DNA of 64,000 nt from Verrucomicrobiia bacterium (GTDB lineage: Bacteria > Verrucomicrobiota > Verrucomicrobiia > Limisphaerales > CAIMTB01). A program made the position numbers and the translations under genes. The stretch's first letter is position 1, and every line of letters begins with the position of its first letter. The notes below the pieces were generated by a model. The model ran no database searches, was not told the DNA's origin, and saw only the letters and a program-made list of their open reading frames with translations. This document shows, piece by piece, positions 28,197 to 36,659 of the stretch. The stretch spans positions 19,596-83,595 of the forward strand of contig JAHCBA010000027.1 in assembly GCA_019634625.1 (NCBI GenBank), written 5' to 3'.

Positions 28197-29096
28197 ATGA
28201 ACGACGCCGCCCAAGTCCTGCGCGAATTCGCGCCGCGCCATCCGTACTTCGTGGGAATCGACTCCGACGGGTGCGTATTCGACTCGATGGAGATCAAGCA
28301 CAAGGAGTGCTTTACGCCGATGTTCATCAAGCACTTCGGCCTCCAGGCGGTGGCGCGGTATGCGCGGGAGGTTTGGGAGTTCGTCAACCTCTACTCGAAG
28401 ACGCGGGGCATCAATCGTTACCCGGCCCTCTCCAACGCCCTCACCCTGCTGGCCGAGCGGCCGGAGGTGGCGGCGCGGGGAGTCCGGGTGCCTGGGACCG
28501 ACGATCTGGATGCCTGGATGGCGCGGGAACCCCAGCATTCGCTGTCCACCCTGCGGGCCGAGGTGGAAACGCGCGGCAACGAGGCGCTGGGGCCCGTCCT
28601 GGAATGGTCCCTGGCGGTGGATCGGCAGATTCAGGACATTGTGCACGGGGTGCCACCGTTTCCGGGTGTTCGCGAATGCCTGGCCCGGCTGGAAGGGCAG
28701 GCCGATGCCATGGTGATCTCGCAAACCCCCGGAGCGGCCCTCTCCCGCGAGTGGGCGGAGCATGCCCTGGCGAACCAGGTTGCGCTGATTGCCGGGCAGG
28801 AACTGGGATCGAAGAAGGAACATTTGCGTGCGGCGGCAGGCGGGAAGTACCCGCCGGGTCAAGTCCTCATGATCGGGGATGCGCCGGGCGATTTCACGGC
28901 GGCCAAGACCAATCTGGCGCTGTTTTATCCCATCATTCCCGGCCGCGAAGAGGTTTCCTGGCAGCGGTTGTTGTCGGAGGGGCTCGATGCGTTCTTTGCC
29001 AACCAGTATGCGGGGGACTACGAAAGCGCGCTGGTGCGCGAGTTCAACGCATCGCTCCCCGAGCGTCCGCCGTGGCAGTCGATGGGGCGAGGCTGA
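28197..29096 (+). CDS. HAD superfamily hydrolase
   Basis: 299 aa from ATG 28197. HAD motif I is GIDSDGCVFDS (Asp22 and Asp24), the cap holds the long helical segment to about 150, motif II lies near ADAMVISQTPG, motif III near the LGSKKEHLR lysines, and motif IV is VLMIGDAPGDFTAAK. A D-x-D-x-C instead of D-x-D-x-T in motif I is notable. The substrate is unknown. It is followed by a short gap to rpsU. Confidence 0.82.
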   Translation: MNDAAQVLREFAPRHPYFVGIDSDGCVFDSMEIKHKECFTPMFIKHFGLQAVARYAREVWEFVNLYSKTRGINRYPALSNALTLLAERPEVAARGVRVPGTDDLDAWMAREPQHSLSTLRAEVETRGNEALGPVLEWSLAVDRQIQDIVHGVPPFPGVRECLARLEGQADAMVISQTPGAALSREWAEHALANQVALIAGQELGSKKEHLRAAAGGKYPPGQVLMIGDAPGDFTAAKTNLALFYPIIPGREEVSWQRLLSEGLDAFFANQYAGDYESALVREFNASLPERPPWQSMGRG

Positions 29097-29158
29097 GTCC
29101 ATGCCGGGCGAGGCGGTTGGGGATCCGGAGGGGGCGCGAAAACGCCTGTTCGCGCCGA

Positions 29159-29187
29159 TTGACACCTCCCCCCGGCGCGCATAGCCT
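29159..29187 (+). promoter_or_regulatory. Possible promoter of rpsU
   Basis: TTGACA at 29159-29164 and TAGCCT at 29182-29187 are separated by 17 bp, roughly 84 bp before the rpsU start. The -35 is perfect, the -10 partial. Confidence 0.4.
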
Positions 29188-29270
29188 GCCGCTCCATTTT
29201 GACCGGAGCGGCTGTGGTCCGGGGGGTTGCCCTGCTGGAAAGCCGAGGTCGGGAAAGGAAGTGACGTAGC

Positions 29271-29468
29271 GTGACCGAGATCAAACTGAAAAAAGGCGAA
29301 CCGGTGGAAAAGGCCCTTCGGCGCCTGAAGAAGAAGGTGGATCGCGAGGGCATCCTCAAGGAGGTCCGGAATCATCGGCATTACGAGAAGCCGAGCGAAC
29401 GCCGCCGCCGCAAGCTGAAGGTTGCGCGCTTCAACGCGATGCTGAGCGCCCGCTACGCGGAGCTGTAA
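29271..29468 (+). CDS. rpsU: 30S ribosomal protein S21
   Basis: 65 aa from a GTG at 29271 with a purine-rich GGAAAGGAAG stretch about 10-20 nt upstream. The sequence opens MTEIKLKKGEPVEKALRRLK and ends RRKLKVARFNAMLSARY, typical of bacterial S21, a small basic subunit that helps initiation near the anti-Shine-Dalgarno end of 16S rRNA. Single gene, preceded by a candidate promoter. Confidence 0.95.
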   Translation: MTEIKLKKGEPVEKALRRLKKKVDREGILKEVRNHRHYEKPSERRRRKLKVARFNAMLSARYAEL

Positions 29469-29607
29469 GGCTCTGGCGTCTGGTGGGCAGCTCGACAGCC
29501 GCGGCTTGGCGATTTCCGTTGGCGGGATGGCGTGTGGAGCTTGCCGGGATCTGACCTGGCGTTCCTTCGGGGTCCACTGCGCCATCCCGGCCACGGGCTA
29601 GGCGATC

Positions 29608-30522
29608 ATGTATTCGCTTTCCAGTTGCTGGAATTCAGGCCGGCATACCTGTGGCCGACAGATGCTGCAGGAGATCCGGTCCTTGGGGTTCGAGTATGCC
29701 GAGTTGAGCCACGGGATTCGGCTTGGGCTGCTCCCGGGCATCATTGAGGCGGTCGAGGCCGGCGAGATCAAGATCTCCTCCCTGCACAACTTCTGCCCGC
29801 TTCCGATCGGCATCCATTATCCGGCGCCCAACCTGTTCAAGTTCACCGCGTTGGATCGTCGGGAACGGGACAACGCATGGAAGCACACCCTGAAGACGCT
29901 GGACACGGCGGCGCGCCTGAAGGCTTCCCTGGTGGTGTTGCACATGGGGGCGGTGGAGATGCGGGACTACACGGACCGGTTGCTCGAGATGATCGAGGCT
30001 GGGAAGCGTGAGACGCCTAAGTACGAGAAGCTGTTGGAAGAAGCGGTTCACAAGCGGGAATCGCGCAAGGAACCGCATGTGGAGGTGGCCTACGCTTTCC
30101 TGCGGGCCCTGGCGGAGGAGGCATCGAGCCGGGGCGTGCGGTTGGCGATCGAGAACCGGGAGGCCATCGAAGAGATCCCGTTCGAGAGCGATTTCCACCT
30201 GTTTTTCCGGGAGTTTCCGCAGTCCTGCATTGGGTATTGGCACGACACCGGCCATGGGCAGATCAAGGAGAATCTCGGGTTGATCCATCATGCGATGCAT
30301 GTGGGCGGGCTGGCGGATCGGTTGCTCGGATTCCACATCCACGATGTCGGCTTTCCGGGGCGTGACCACATGGTTCCCGGGACGGGCACGATCGATTTTG
30401 CCGCACTCGCGCCCTATGTCCGGCCGGAACACTTGAAAGTTCTGGAACTTAGCCCGTCGGCTCCCGCCGAAATGATCCCGCAGGGCCTGGCGCACATCCA
30501 GGGCCTGTGGGGTCCCGAGTGA
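29608..30522 (+). CDS. Sugar phosphate isomerase/epimerase-like TIM barrel
   Basis: 304 aa. Xylose-isomerase-like TIM barrel (AP endonuclease family 2). Characteristic strands: LGFEYAELSHG, SLVVLHMGAVEM, GVRLAIENREAIEEIP, CIGYWHDTGHGQIKEN, LLGFHIHDVGFPGRDHMVPG. Metal ligands are expected at the Glu of AIENRE, the Asp/His of WHDTGH and the His of HIHDV. The exact substrate cannot be inferred. Its stop overlaps the next start (GTGA), coupling it to a flippase-like membrane protein. Confidence 0.86.
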   Translation: MYSLSSCWNSGRHTCGRQMLQEIRSLGFEYAELSHGIRLGLLPGIIEAVEAGEIKISSLHNFCPLPIGIHYPAPNLFKFTALDRRERDNAWKHTLKTLDTAARLKASLVVLHMGAVEMRDYTDRLLEMIEAGKRETPKYEKLLEEAVHKRESRKEPHVEVAYAFLRALAEEASSRGVRLAIENREAIEEIPFESDFHLFFREFPQSCIGYWHDTGHGQIKENLGLIHHAMHVGGLADRLLGFHIHDVGFPGRDHMVPGTGTIDFAALAPYVRPEHLKVLELSPSAPAEMIPQGLAHIQGLWGPE

Positions 30523-31637
30523 AAGGGGCGGTCCGCAGGATCTGGTCAGTTGCCTGGCGGTTGGGGATGGCCGGAGTGCTTCTGGCCTGGGCGTTTCATG
30601 CGATTTTTCACGACCAGAGCCGGTCGGTCTTGGCGGCTGAGGGAGTGGTGCTGGACGCCATGCCGCGTTGGGAACGCTGGGTGACGGTGTGGCGGTTGGG
30701 TCCGGTGGAATTGGGGCGGACGCTTCTTGCCGTGCAGGCTGGCTGGCTGATCGCTTCGATCGGGTTGTGGGGGTTGACGATCCTGCTGGGTGCCTGGCGG
30801 TGGTGGCTGGTGCTGCGATCGCAGGGGTTGAACCCCGGTTTCCGGCGGACCCTGGAAATCTCCTTCATCGCCCATTTCTTCAACTCGTTCCTGCTGGGGG
30901 CCACCGGCGGCGACCTGTTGAAGGCGTATTACGCGGCCCGGGTGACGCATCACCTCAAGACCGAAGCGGTCACCAGCGTGCTGCTTGACCGCGTCCTGGG
31001 GCTCTTCGCGATGCTGGCTTTCGCCACCTGCCTGTTGATTCCCAATCTCGGGATGGTGCTGAACCACCCGCGGATGGTGCTGTTGGGAGCGGTGGTGCTG
31101 GGCATGACGGTGGCGGCCGGTGGATTTCTGCTGGTATCCCTGCGGGGAGGCGTTTCCCAGGTGTTGCCGAATGCCCGGCATTGGCTGCGTCGCCTGCCTC
31201 GCGCCGCGATGATCGAGCGGGCGCTCGAATCGTGCCGGGTTTTGGGCAGGTCCCGGGCCGTGCTGGGAAAGGCGCTGGTGTTATCCGTCGTGTTGACGGC
31301 GGTTTGCGTGATTCAGTTGATGACCTTGGTATGGGGGTACGGGTTGCAGGTGGCATGGACACCGATGTTCCTGGTGGTGCCGGCGGTGATCTGCATTTCG
31401 GCGCTGCCGTTGACGCCGAATGGTCTTGGGGTCCGGGACAACCTTTACCTGTATCTGCTGAGCCTGCCCGAGATTGGAATCGGCGCCGGCACGGCCGTGG
31501 CGATTTCGTTGGTGGCCTACGCGGGGAGTCTGGTCTGGAGTGCGGTGGGCGGGGTGCTGTACGTCTTCCGGCGGCGGGAACGGCACTTGGCCGAGGCGGT
31601 GGCTGAGGAATCGGCCGAGGCTGGGCGGGACGGTTGA
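30519..31637 (+). CDS. Flippase-like integral membrane protein (UPF0104 / LPG synthase TM family)
   Basis: 372 aa from GTG 30519, overlapping the upstream stop; a GTG four codons earlier is possible. About eight hydrophobic helices. Conserved markers of this family are HFFNSFLLGATGGDLLKAYY and TSVLLDRVLGLFAM, with SALPLTPNGLGVRDNLYLYL near the C-terminal end. This is the membrane half of MprF-type proteins, usually called flippase-like. It may move a lipid-linked substrate, perhaps made or modified by its TIM-barrel neighbour; that is inference. Confidence 0.88.
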   Translation: MKGAVRRIWSVAWRLGMAGVLLAWAFHAIFHDQSRSVLAAEGVVLDAMPRWERWVTVWRLGPVELGRTLLAVQAGWLIASIGLWGLTILLGAWRWWLVLRSQGLNPGFRRTLEISFIAHFFNSFLLGATGGDLLKAYYAARVTHHLKTEAVTSVLLDRVLGLFAMLAFATCLLIPNLGMVLNHPRMVLLGAVVLGMTVAAGGFLLVSLRGGVSQVLPNARHWLRRLPRAAMIERALESCRVLGRSRAVLGKALVLSVVLTAVCVIQLMTLVWGYGLQVAWTPMFLVVPAVICISALPLTPNGLGVRDNLYLYLLSLPEIGIGAGTAVAISLVAYAGSLVWSAVGGVLYVFRRRERHLAEAVAEESAEAGRDG

Positions 31638-31939
31638 GAGGCGGCGCCCGACTCCTTCTCATCTGCGCTGCGATCCGGACGTTGGATTTTGAGCGCCGGC
31701 AAGCCTTTGGACTTCGCCCATCGAGTCAATAAAATGAACCTGACTTATTAATCAGGGGAGCGAGTACGGAGATCAAAAGTCAATGCAATGAACCTGGCTT
31801 ATTATTTGAGAAACGGCGTCAACAAACTAAACCTGGAGTCAACAAATCAAACCGGGCTTAATAACTATGGGGCGTCCTTTTTTCTGGAGAGTTTTCCGCA
31901 ACTCCCCTATCCGCTGGGACATCATCCATCCGGGCAGCC
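31638..31939. other. Repeat-rich gap upstream of the SPFH gene
   Basis: About 300 bp. The first 80 bp look like ordinary spacer; from 31721 the sequence becomes AT-rich and holds four degenerate repeats described separately. No convincing promoter could be picked out of the repeats. Confidence 0.6.
31725..31864 (+). repeat. Four degenerate GTCAAYAA...CCKGGCTTATTA repeats
   Basis: Copies at 31725-31750 and 31779-31804 share GTCAAT, AATGAACCTG and CTTATTA in the same order; 31818-31837 and 31838-31864 begin GTCAACAAA and read AAACCTGG or AAACCGGGCTTAATAA. The first ends in the palindrome CCTGACTTATTAATCAGG (31739-31756). Similar AT-rich motifs lie at the transposase loci. Confidence 0.65.
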
Positions 31940-33022
31940 ATGAGCATCCTCAAATTTCTGCGGTCACAGGCGTGGGAGATCATTCAGTGGGAGGAGAACG
32001 ACGTCCGGGACACCCTAAGCTTCCGATGGCCGGACGAGGATCGGGAGATCAAGCGAGGGGCGCAGTTGATCGTGCGGGAGAGCCAGATGGTGCAGTTCGT
32101 GTACCTCGGGCAGTACGGCGACCTGCTGGGGCCCGGGAAGCATTCGCTGACCACCGACAACATTCCGATCCTCTCGCGGCTCAAGGGCTGGAAGTACGGC
32201 TTCGAGAGCCCGTTCAAGGCGGATGTGTACTACATCGTCACCCGCCTGTTTTCGGGAAACAAGTGGGGGACCTCGAACCCGATCATGATGCGGGACAAGG
32301 ACTTTGGGGTCGTGCGGGTGCGGGCGTACGGCACCTTCGATTTCCGGATCGTGAATCCGCCGGTTTTTCTGCGGGAAGTGGCGGGAACAGACCATCAGTT
32401 CCGGCTGGACGAGTTTCACGACACGATGCGGTCCCGGATTGTGAGTGTTTTCAGCGACGCAGTGGCCAGTGCGCAGATTCCGGTGCTGGACCTTGCGACC
32501 CGGTACCAGGAGGTGGGCGAAGCGATCCTGCCGCTGATCAATCCGCAGACGTCCGCGAAGTACGGCATCGAGATCACGAGTTTCATCCTGGAGAACGCCT
32601 CCGTGCCACCGGAGGTGGAGGCGGCCATCGACAAGCGATCGAGCATGTCGGTGGTGGGCGACCTGAACGACTACGTGAAGTTCCAGATGGCCCAGGGCAT
32701 GGAGAAGGGGGAGGGCAGCACCGGGAGTGCGGCGGCGCAATTGGGCATTGGACTGGCCATGGCCCAACAGATGGCCCAGCAGTTTGCCCAACCGGCCGGC
32801 ACGCCGGCCGCGGCCGCGGCCCCGGCCGCGGCGGTTGGGGTTGGGGCGGCGGCCGCACCGCAGTCGCCACGGCTCTATTCGCCGGAGGAGGTGGCCCAGG
32901 CGCTGGGCGTTACGGAGGCCGATGTGCTATCGACATTGGAATCGGGGGAATTGAAGGGGCGCCGGATCGGGAGTGCGTGGCGCGTATCGCAGGCGGCGCT
33001 GGACGAATTCCTGGCCCACTGA
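31940..33022 (+). CDS. SPFH/Band-7 protein fused to an excisionase-type HTH domain
   Basis: 360 aa. Residues 1-250 match the YdjI-like SPFH group (virion core protein-like): WEEND, QMVQFVYLGQYGDLLGPGKH, FGVVRVRAYGTFDFRIVNPP, LDEFHDTMRSRIVSVFSDAV. A Gln/Ala-rich linker (260-310) leads to LYSPEEVAQALGVTEADVLS and SGELKGRRIGSAWRVSQAAL (312-355), a MerR/excisionase-like HTH (HTH_17). There is no transmembrane helix. In Bacillus, YdjI is encoded with zinc-ribbon YdjG; the next gene here is such a protein. Fusion of an SPFH domain to a DNA-binding fold is unusual; the role is unknown. Confidence 0.85.
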   Translation: MSILKFLRSQAWEIIQWEENDVRDTLSFRWPDEDREIKRGAQLIVRESQMVQFVYLGQYGDLLGPGKHSLTTDNIPILSRLKGWKYGFESPFKADVYYIVTRLFSGNKWGTSNPIMMRDKDFGVVRVRAYGTFDFRIVNPPVFLREVAGTDHQFRLDEFHDTMRSRIVSVFSDAVASAQIPVLDLATRYQEVGEAILPLINPQTSAKYGIEITSFILENASVPPEVEAAIDKRSSMSVVGDLNDYVKFQMAQGMEKGEGSTGSAAAQLGIGLAMAQQMAQQFAQPAGTPAAAAAPAAAVGVGAAAAPQSPRLYSPEEVAQALGVTEADVLSTLESGELKGRRIGSAWRVSQAALDEFLAH

Positions 33023-33085
33023 GGAGTTCCGGAACGGTGAGGAAGGGTCGGAATTGGGTGGACGGTGCGGGGCCGGGGTTTCGGC

Positions 33086-34222
33086 ATGGCGCCCGCCCCC
33101 GGCAATGAGGCCTTGGATCGCGTCATGTCCGACTTCCAATCGATTCAGAAATACGCCTGCCCCGCATGCGGGGCCGATGCCCGGTGGGACGCGGGGCGCC
33201 AATTGCTGGTTTGTCCGTACTGCAGCACCGTTTCCCCGGCGCGCCTCGGGGCGGACGGGCAATGGGTTGGGGAGAACGACCTGGTCGAGGCCCTGCGTCA
33301 ATTGACTCCGGACCAGCGCGGTTGGCAGGCCTCCACCAAGTCGGTCCAATGCCGGAACTGCCACGCCATTTCCGTCTTCGAAGCGCGGCGCGTTGCGCAG
33401 CGCTGCGATTTCTGCGGGTCCCCGTCGATCGTGGCGGTGGAGGCGCAGCGAGCGCCGATCCGGCCCAGCGGGGTGCTGCCGTTCCAGGTGCCGGTGGATG
33501 CGGTGCGGGAACAGATGCGCGTCTGGTATGCCTCGCGCTGGTTTGCGCCCAACCGGCTTCGATCCCGGGCCCTGACCGACACCGTCCATGGCGTGTACCT
33601 GCCCTACTGGACCTTCGACGCCCAGGTGATGGCCCGGTGGTCGGCGGAGGCGGGGCATTACTATTACGAGACGCAGACCTACCGGGACGCCAACGGGAAC
33701 CGGCAGACGCGGCAGGTGCGGCGGATTCGGTGGGTGCCCAGTTCCGGGCGGCTGAGCCACTTTTTCGATGACGAGCCAGTGCCTGCGACCAAGGGGGTGC
33801 GGACGGATCTGCTGCGGGGCATCGAGCCGTTTCCGACGAAGACGGAGTTGAAGCCGTATGACGCGGGATATCTGGCGGGCTGGGTGGTGGAGCAGTACCA
33901 GATCGACCTGGTGGCGGCGGCCAGGAAGGCGCGGGAGGCGATGGACGCGAAGGCCCGCGGGTTATGTGCGGCCCAGGTTCCCGGGGACACCCATCGGAAC
34001 CTGCGGGTGCAGGCGGACTATTCCTCGCAGACCTTCAAGCACCTTCTCGTGCCGGTCTGGCTGTTGAATTACCAGTTCGGGCGCACCACGTATCAGGTCC
34101 TGGTCAACGGCTCGACGGGCAGGATTGCCGGGGACCGTCCCTACAGTTGGGTGAAGATCGTCCTGACGATCCTGGCGGTGGGAGTGCTTGCGGTGTTGGC
34201 AGCGGCCCTCGTTCAGCGGTAG
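33086..34222 (+). CDS. Double zinc-ribbon protein with C-terminal membrane anchor
   Basis: 378 aa from ATG 33086; ATG 33125 is an alternative and a GTG at 33065 precedes both. Two treble-cleft pairs: CPACGADARWDAGRQLLVC then CPYC (C25, C28, C43, C46) and VQCRNCHAISVF with RCDFCGS. A beta-rich middle (VYLPYWTFDAQVMARWSAEA; LLVPVWLLNYQFGRTTYQVL) ends in one membrane helix WVKIVLTILAVGVLAVLAAA. The layout is that of YdjG-type TFIIB-like zinc-ribbon proteins that accompany SPFH YdjI proteins and PspA. It probably forms a complex with the preceding gene product at the inner membrane. Confidence 0.82.
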   Translation: MAPAPGNEALDRVMSDFQSIQKYACPACGADARWDAGRQLLVCPYCSTVSPARLGADGQWVGENDLVEALRQLTPDQRGWQASTKSVQCRNCHAISVFEARRVAQRCDFCGSPSIVAVEAQRAPIRPSGVLPFQVPVDAVREQMRVWYASRWFAPNRLRSRALTDTVHGVYLPYWTFDAQVMARWSAEAGHYYYETQTYRDANGNRQTRQVRRIRWVPSSGRLSHFFDDEPVPATKGVRTDLLRGIEPFPTKTELKPYDAGYLAGWVVEQYQIDLVAAARKAREAMDAKARGLCAAQVPGDTHRNLRVQADYSSQTFKHLLVPVWLLNYQFGRTTYQVLVNGSTGRIAGDRPYSWVKIVLTILAVGVLAVLAAALVQR

Positions 34223-34235
34223 GGTGGGGTTCCGG

Positions 34236-35276
34236 TCATACGAAGGTGGCGTCGGGCAGTTCGGGGGAGAAGAGCCGTTCCCAACGATGGGGGAACGGGT
34301 GCCAGACGATCGCCTGGAACAGGAGGGATCGAACGCGCCAGCGGGAGACCTTCCAGCGCCTGGCCGGGTTCAGGACCCGGTTCACCGCCAGCAGGCGCAG
34401 GGTTTCGGCGCCGATCAGGAGGGGGAGGGCACACCCGAGCCGGACGCGGAATTGGTTCCGGGGCGTGGTGCAGGTGTAGCGCCAGCCGGCCGTGAGGTGG
34501 TCGGCGGCTTGGAGGAGAAGGGCGGAGTAGAGGGGGCGAAAGCGGGGTTCGGTGCCGGGATCCAGGAGGTCTTCCGGTTGGAGCCCTTGTTGGTCGAGGG
34601 ATGCGCGAGGGATATAGCACCGGCCCTGGCGGAGATCGACGGGCAGATCCCGGAGGATGTTGACCAGTTGAAGTCCTTTGCCGAAGCGGCCGGCATCATC
34701 GAGGTAGCGGGCCATGCAGAGGGGTTCGCGGGGATAAAGGTGCGAGCGGCAGAGCCGGGTCCAGAAGCCTCCGACACAACCGGCGACCCGGAAGGTGTAG
34801 TCGTCCAGATCACCCTCGGTGGCGAGGGCGACCACCTGTCCCGGGTCAGCCTCACCGAAGCGCCTGAGGTCGAGTTCCTGTCCGCTGGCGATTGTCTCCA
34901 GGACCTCACGGACGCAGCAGCGGTCGAAGCAGGCGAAGCGGTTGAGTTCGGCGATCACTTCCTCGATGCGTTGCAGGAGGAGGCGCTCGGCGGGCCGGGC
35001 CTGGTTCTCCGCCAGGGACCCGAAATCGACCGGCCCGGCACGGACGCCCAGGATGCGGTCCTTGAGGAGGTGCAGGGCCTCGATCCGCAGGTCCATCGGG
35101 AGGATGGCGGTGTCCGCGATGGTGTCGGTGGCGCGAGCGAGCAGGTAGGCGACGCCGATCTGCGTCCGGACGGGTGTGGGCAGGAGCCTCAGGGTGAGGT
35201 GGAACGAGCGCGAAACCTCGCGCAGGAGGCAGGTGAGCGGAGCCGACTCGGGCGCGGTCATGCGGTTGGGGCTCAT
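34236..35276 (-). CDS. Squalene/phytoene synthase family protein (squalene synthase-like)
   Basis: 346 aa from ATG 35276 (ATG 35261 possible). Head-to-head prenyl transferase. SRSFHLTLRLLPTPVRTQIG then VAYLLARATDTIADT carry the first Asp-rich motif (DTIAD), and FGKGLQLVNILRDLPVDLRQ the second (DLPVD), plus GRCYIP. The long form with CVGGFWTRLC resembles eukaryote-type squalene synthase more than HpnC/HpnD. Product squalene or a related C30 hydrocarbon would feed hopanoid or sterol-like lipids; no other hopanoid gene is in the window. Isolated gene. Confidence 0.88.
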   Translation of the reverse strand: MSPNRMTAPESAPLTCLLREVSRSFHLTLRLLPTPVRTQIGVAYLLARATDTIADTAILPMDLRIEALHLLKDRILGVRAGPVDFGSLAENQARPAERLLLQRIEEVIAELNRFACFDRCCVREVLETIASGQELDLRRFGEADPGQVVALATEGDLDDYTFRVAGCVGGFWTRLCRSHLYPREPLCMARYLDDAGRFGKGLQLVNILRDLPVDLRQGRCYIPRASLDQQGLQPEDLLDPGTEPRFRPLYSALLLQAADHLTAGWRYTCTTPRNQFRVRLGCALPLLIGAETLRLLAVNRVLNPARRWKVSRWRVRSLLFQAIVWHPFPHRWERLFSPELPDATFV

Positions 35277-35555
35277 CCTATGCGAGAAGATTCCGTCCGC
35301 CAACGGCGTCGATGCGGCCGGGCGCAGAGATCACGCGGCTGAGTCGTCTGTTACAGGGCCGTTGGCAGATTCCGTTGGCGAGGTTGCGCAGGCGAGCCGG
35401 CACCTTGCCGTCGATAGCCAGAACCCATCTCCCCTGCCCCCGTTGCCCATCCGCCCGATCCGGGCGAATCCATCGTGGGCCACCCGGCCACCCAACCTTC
35501 CGGGCGGAAACCCGGAACTTTGCAAGGGCCGATCCATCTGGCGTAGTGGCGCTTT

Positions 35556-36593
35556 GTGGTGGCCGAGAATCTCGAATCGACGCGCGGGGTGGAGGTGCTG
35601 CCCACCGACACCCCGGAGCGGTTTGCCGCGGCGGTGATTCGGGCTGCCGATCTTCTGCGGGCCGGAGAGGTGGTGGCGTTGCCGACCGAGACGGTGTACG
35701 GGCTGGCGGCGAACGCATTGGACCCGCTGGCGGTGCGTCGCCTGTACACGGTCAAGGGCCGGCCGGCCGGCAATCCGGTCATTGTCCATGTCGCCACCGG
35801 GGCCATGGCGCGCGCCTGTGCCCGTGAATGGCCGGTCGATGCGGACCGGCTGGCGGCGTCGTTCTGGCCCGGCCCGCTGACCCTGGTGGTGCCCCGGTCC
35901 GGGCGGATTCCCGACGAGGTCACGGCGGGCGGGGACACGGTGGGGATACGCTGGCCGTCGCATCCGTTGATCCAGGCGGTGATCCGGGCGTGCGGATTTC
36001 CGTTGGCGGCACCCAGCGCGAACCGGTCGAACTGCGTTTCCCCGACGCAGGCGGCGCACGTGGTGGCATCGCTGGGGGACCGGATCCCGCTGGTGGTTGA
36101 TGGGGGCGCCTGCCAGGTGGGGATCGAATCGACGGTGCTGGATCTGGGAACGGTTCCGCCACGGATTCTGCGTCCGGGGACGATCCATGAGGAGTCGCTG
36201 GCGGCAGTCCTGGGTTCGGTGGCCATGGGAGGCGACGGAGCGAAGGTGCTGCGGAGTCCGGGTCAGTTGCCCCGGCATTACGCGCCGCAGGGGCGGGTGG
36301 GGGTGCTGCGCTGGCGGGATGACGCGGACCTGGCGCGGCAGATGCGCGAACGGGGTTGGGAGCCGGCGGGGACGCATGTGTTGGCGCATGAGCGGGTGCC
36401 GTCGGCGGGGGTGGCGGCGCGGGTCTGTGTGATTCCGCACGATGCGGAGGCATTTGCGCGGGCGTTGTATGCCGAGTGGCATGGTTGCGATGCGTTGGGG
36501 GCCCGGTGGATTGTGGTCGAGGCGGTGCCGGAAGGGGCGGTGTGGGGCGGTGTGGCGGACCGTTTGCGACGGGCGGAAGCGGCGGGGGTGTGA
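35556..36593 (+). CDS. Threonylcarbamoyl-AMP synthase, Sua5 type
   Basis: 345 aa. Makes threonylcarbamoyl-AMP for the t6A37 tRNA modification. The YrdC domain has VVALPTETVYGLAANALDPL, YTVKGRPAGNPVIVHV and FWPGPLTLVV, then CGFPLAAPSANRSNCVSPTQ and STVLDLGTVPPRILRPGTI. A linker and the C-terminal Sua5 domain (SPGQLPRHYAPQGRVGVLRW onward) distinguish it from short YrdC/TsaC. Length fits Sua5. It starts 66 nt upstream of murJ's start region and runs the same way. Confidence 0.93.
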   Translation: MVAENLESTRGVEVLPTDTPERFAAAVIRAADLLRAGEVVALPTETVYGLAANALDPLAVRRLYTVKGRPAGNPVIVHVATGAMARACAREWPVDADRLAASFWPGPLTLVVPRSGRIPDEVTAGGDTVGIRWPSHPLIQAVIRACGFPLAAPSANRSNCVSPTQAAHVVASLGDRIPLVVDGGACQVGIESTVLDLGTVPPRILRPGTIHEESLAAVLGSVAMGGDGAKVLRSPGQLPRHYAPQGRVGVLRWRDDADLARQMRERGWEPAGTHVLAHERVPSAGVAARVCVIPHDAEAFARALYAEWHGCDALGARWIVVEAVPEGAVWGGVADRLRRAEAAGV

Positions 36594-36659
36594 GGGTGAG
36601 GGGGGCGGAGCGGGCGGATGCTCGCCTCGGGTGGCGAATGCGGGCTAACTCCGCGCGGC

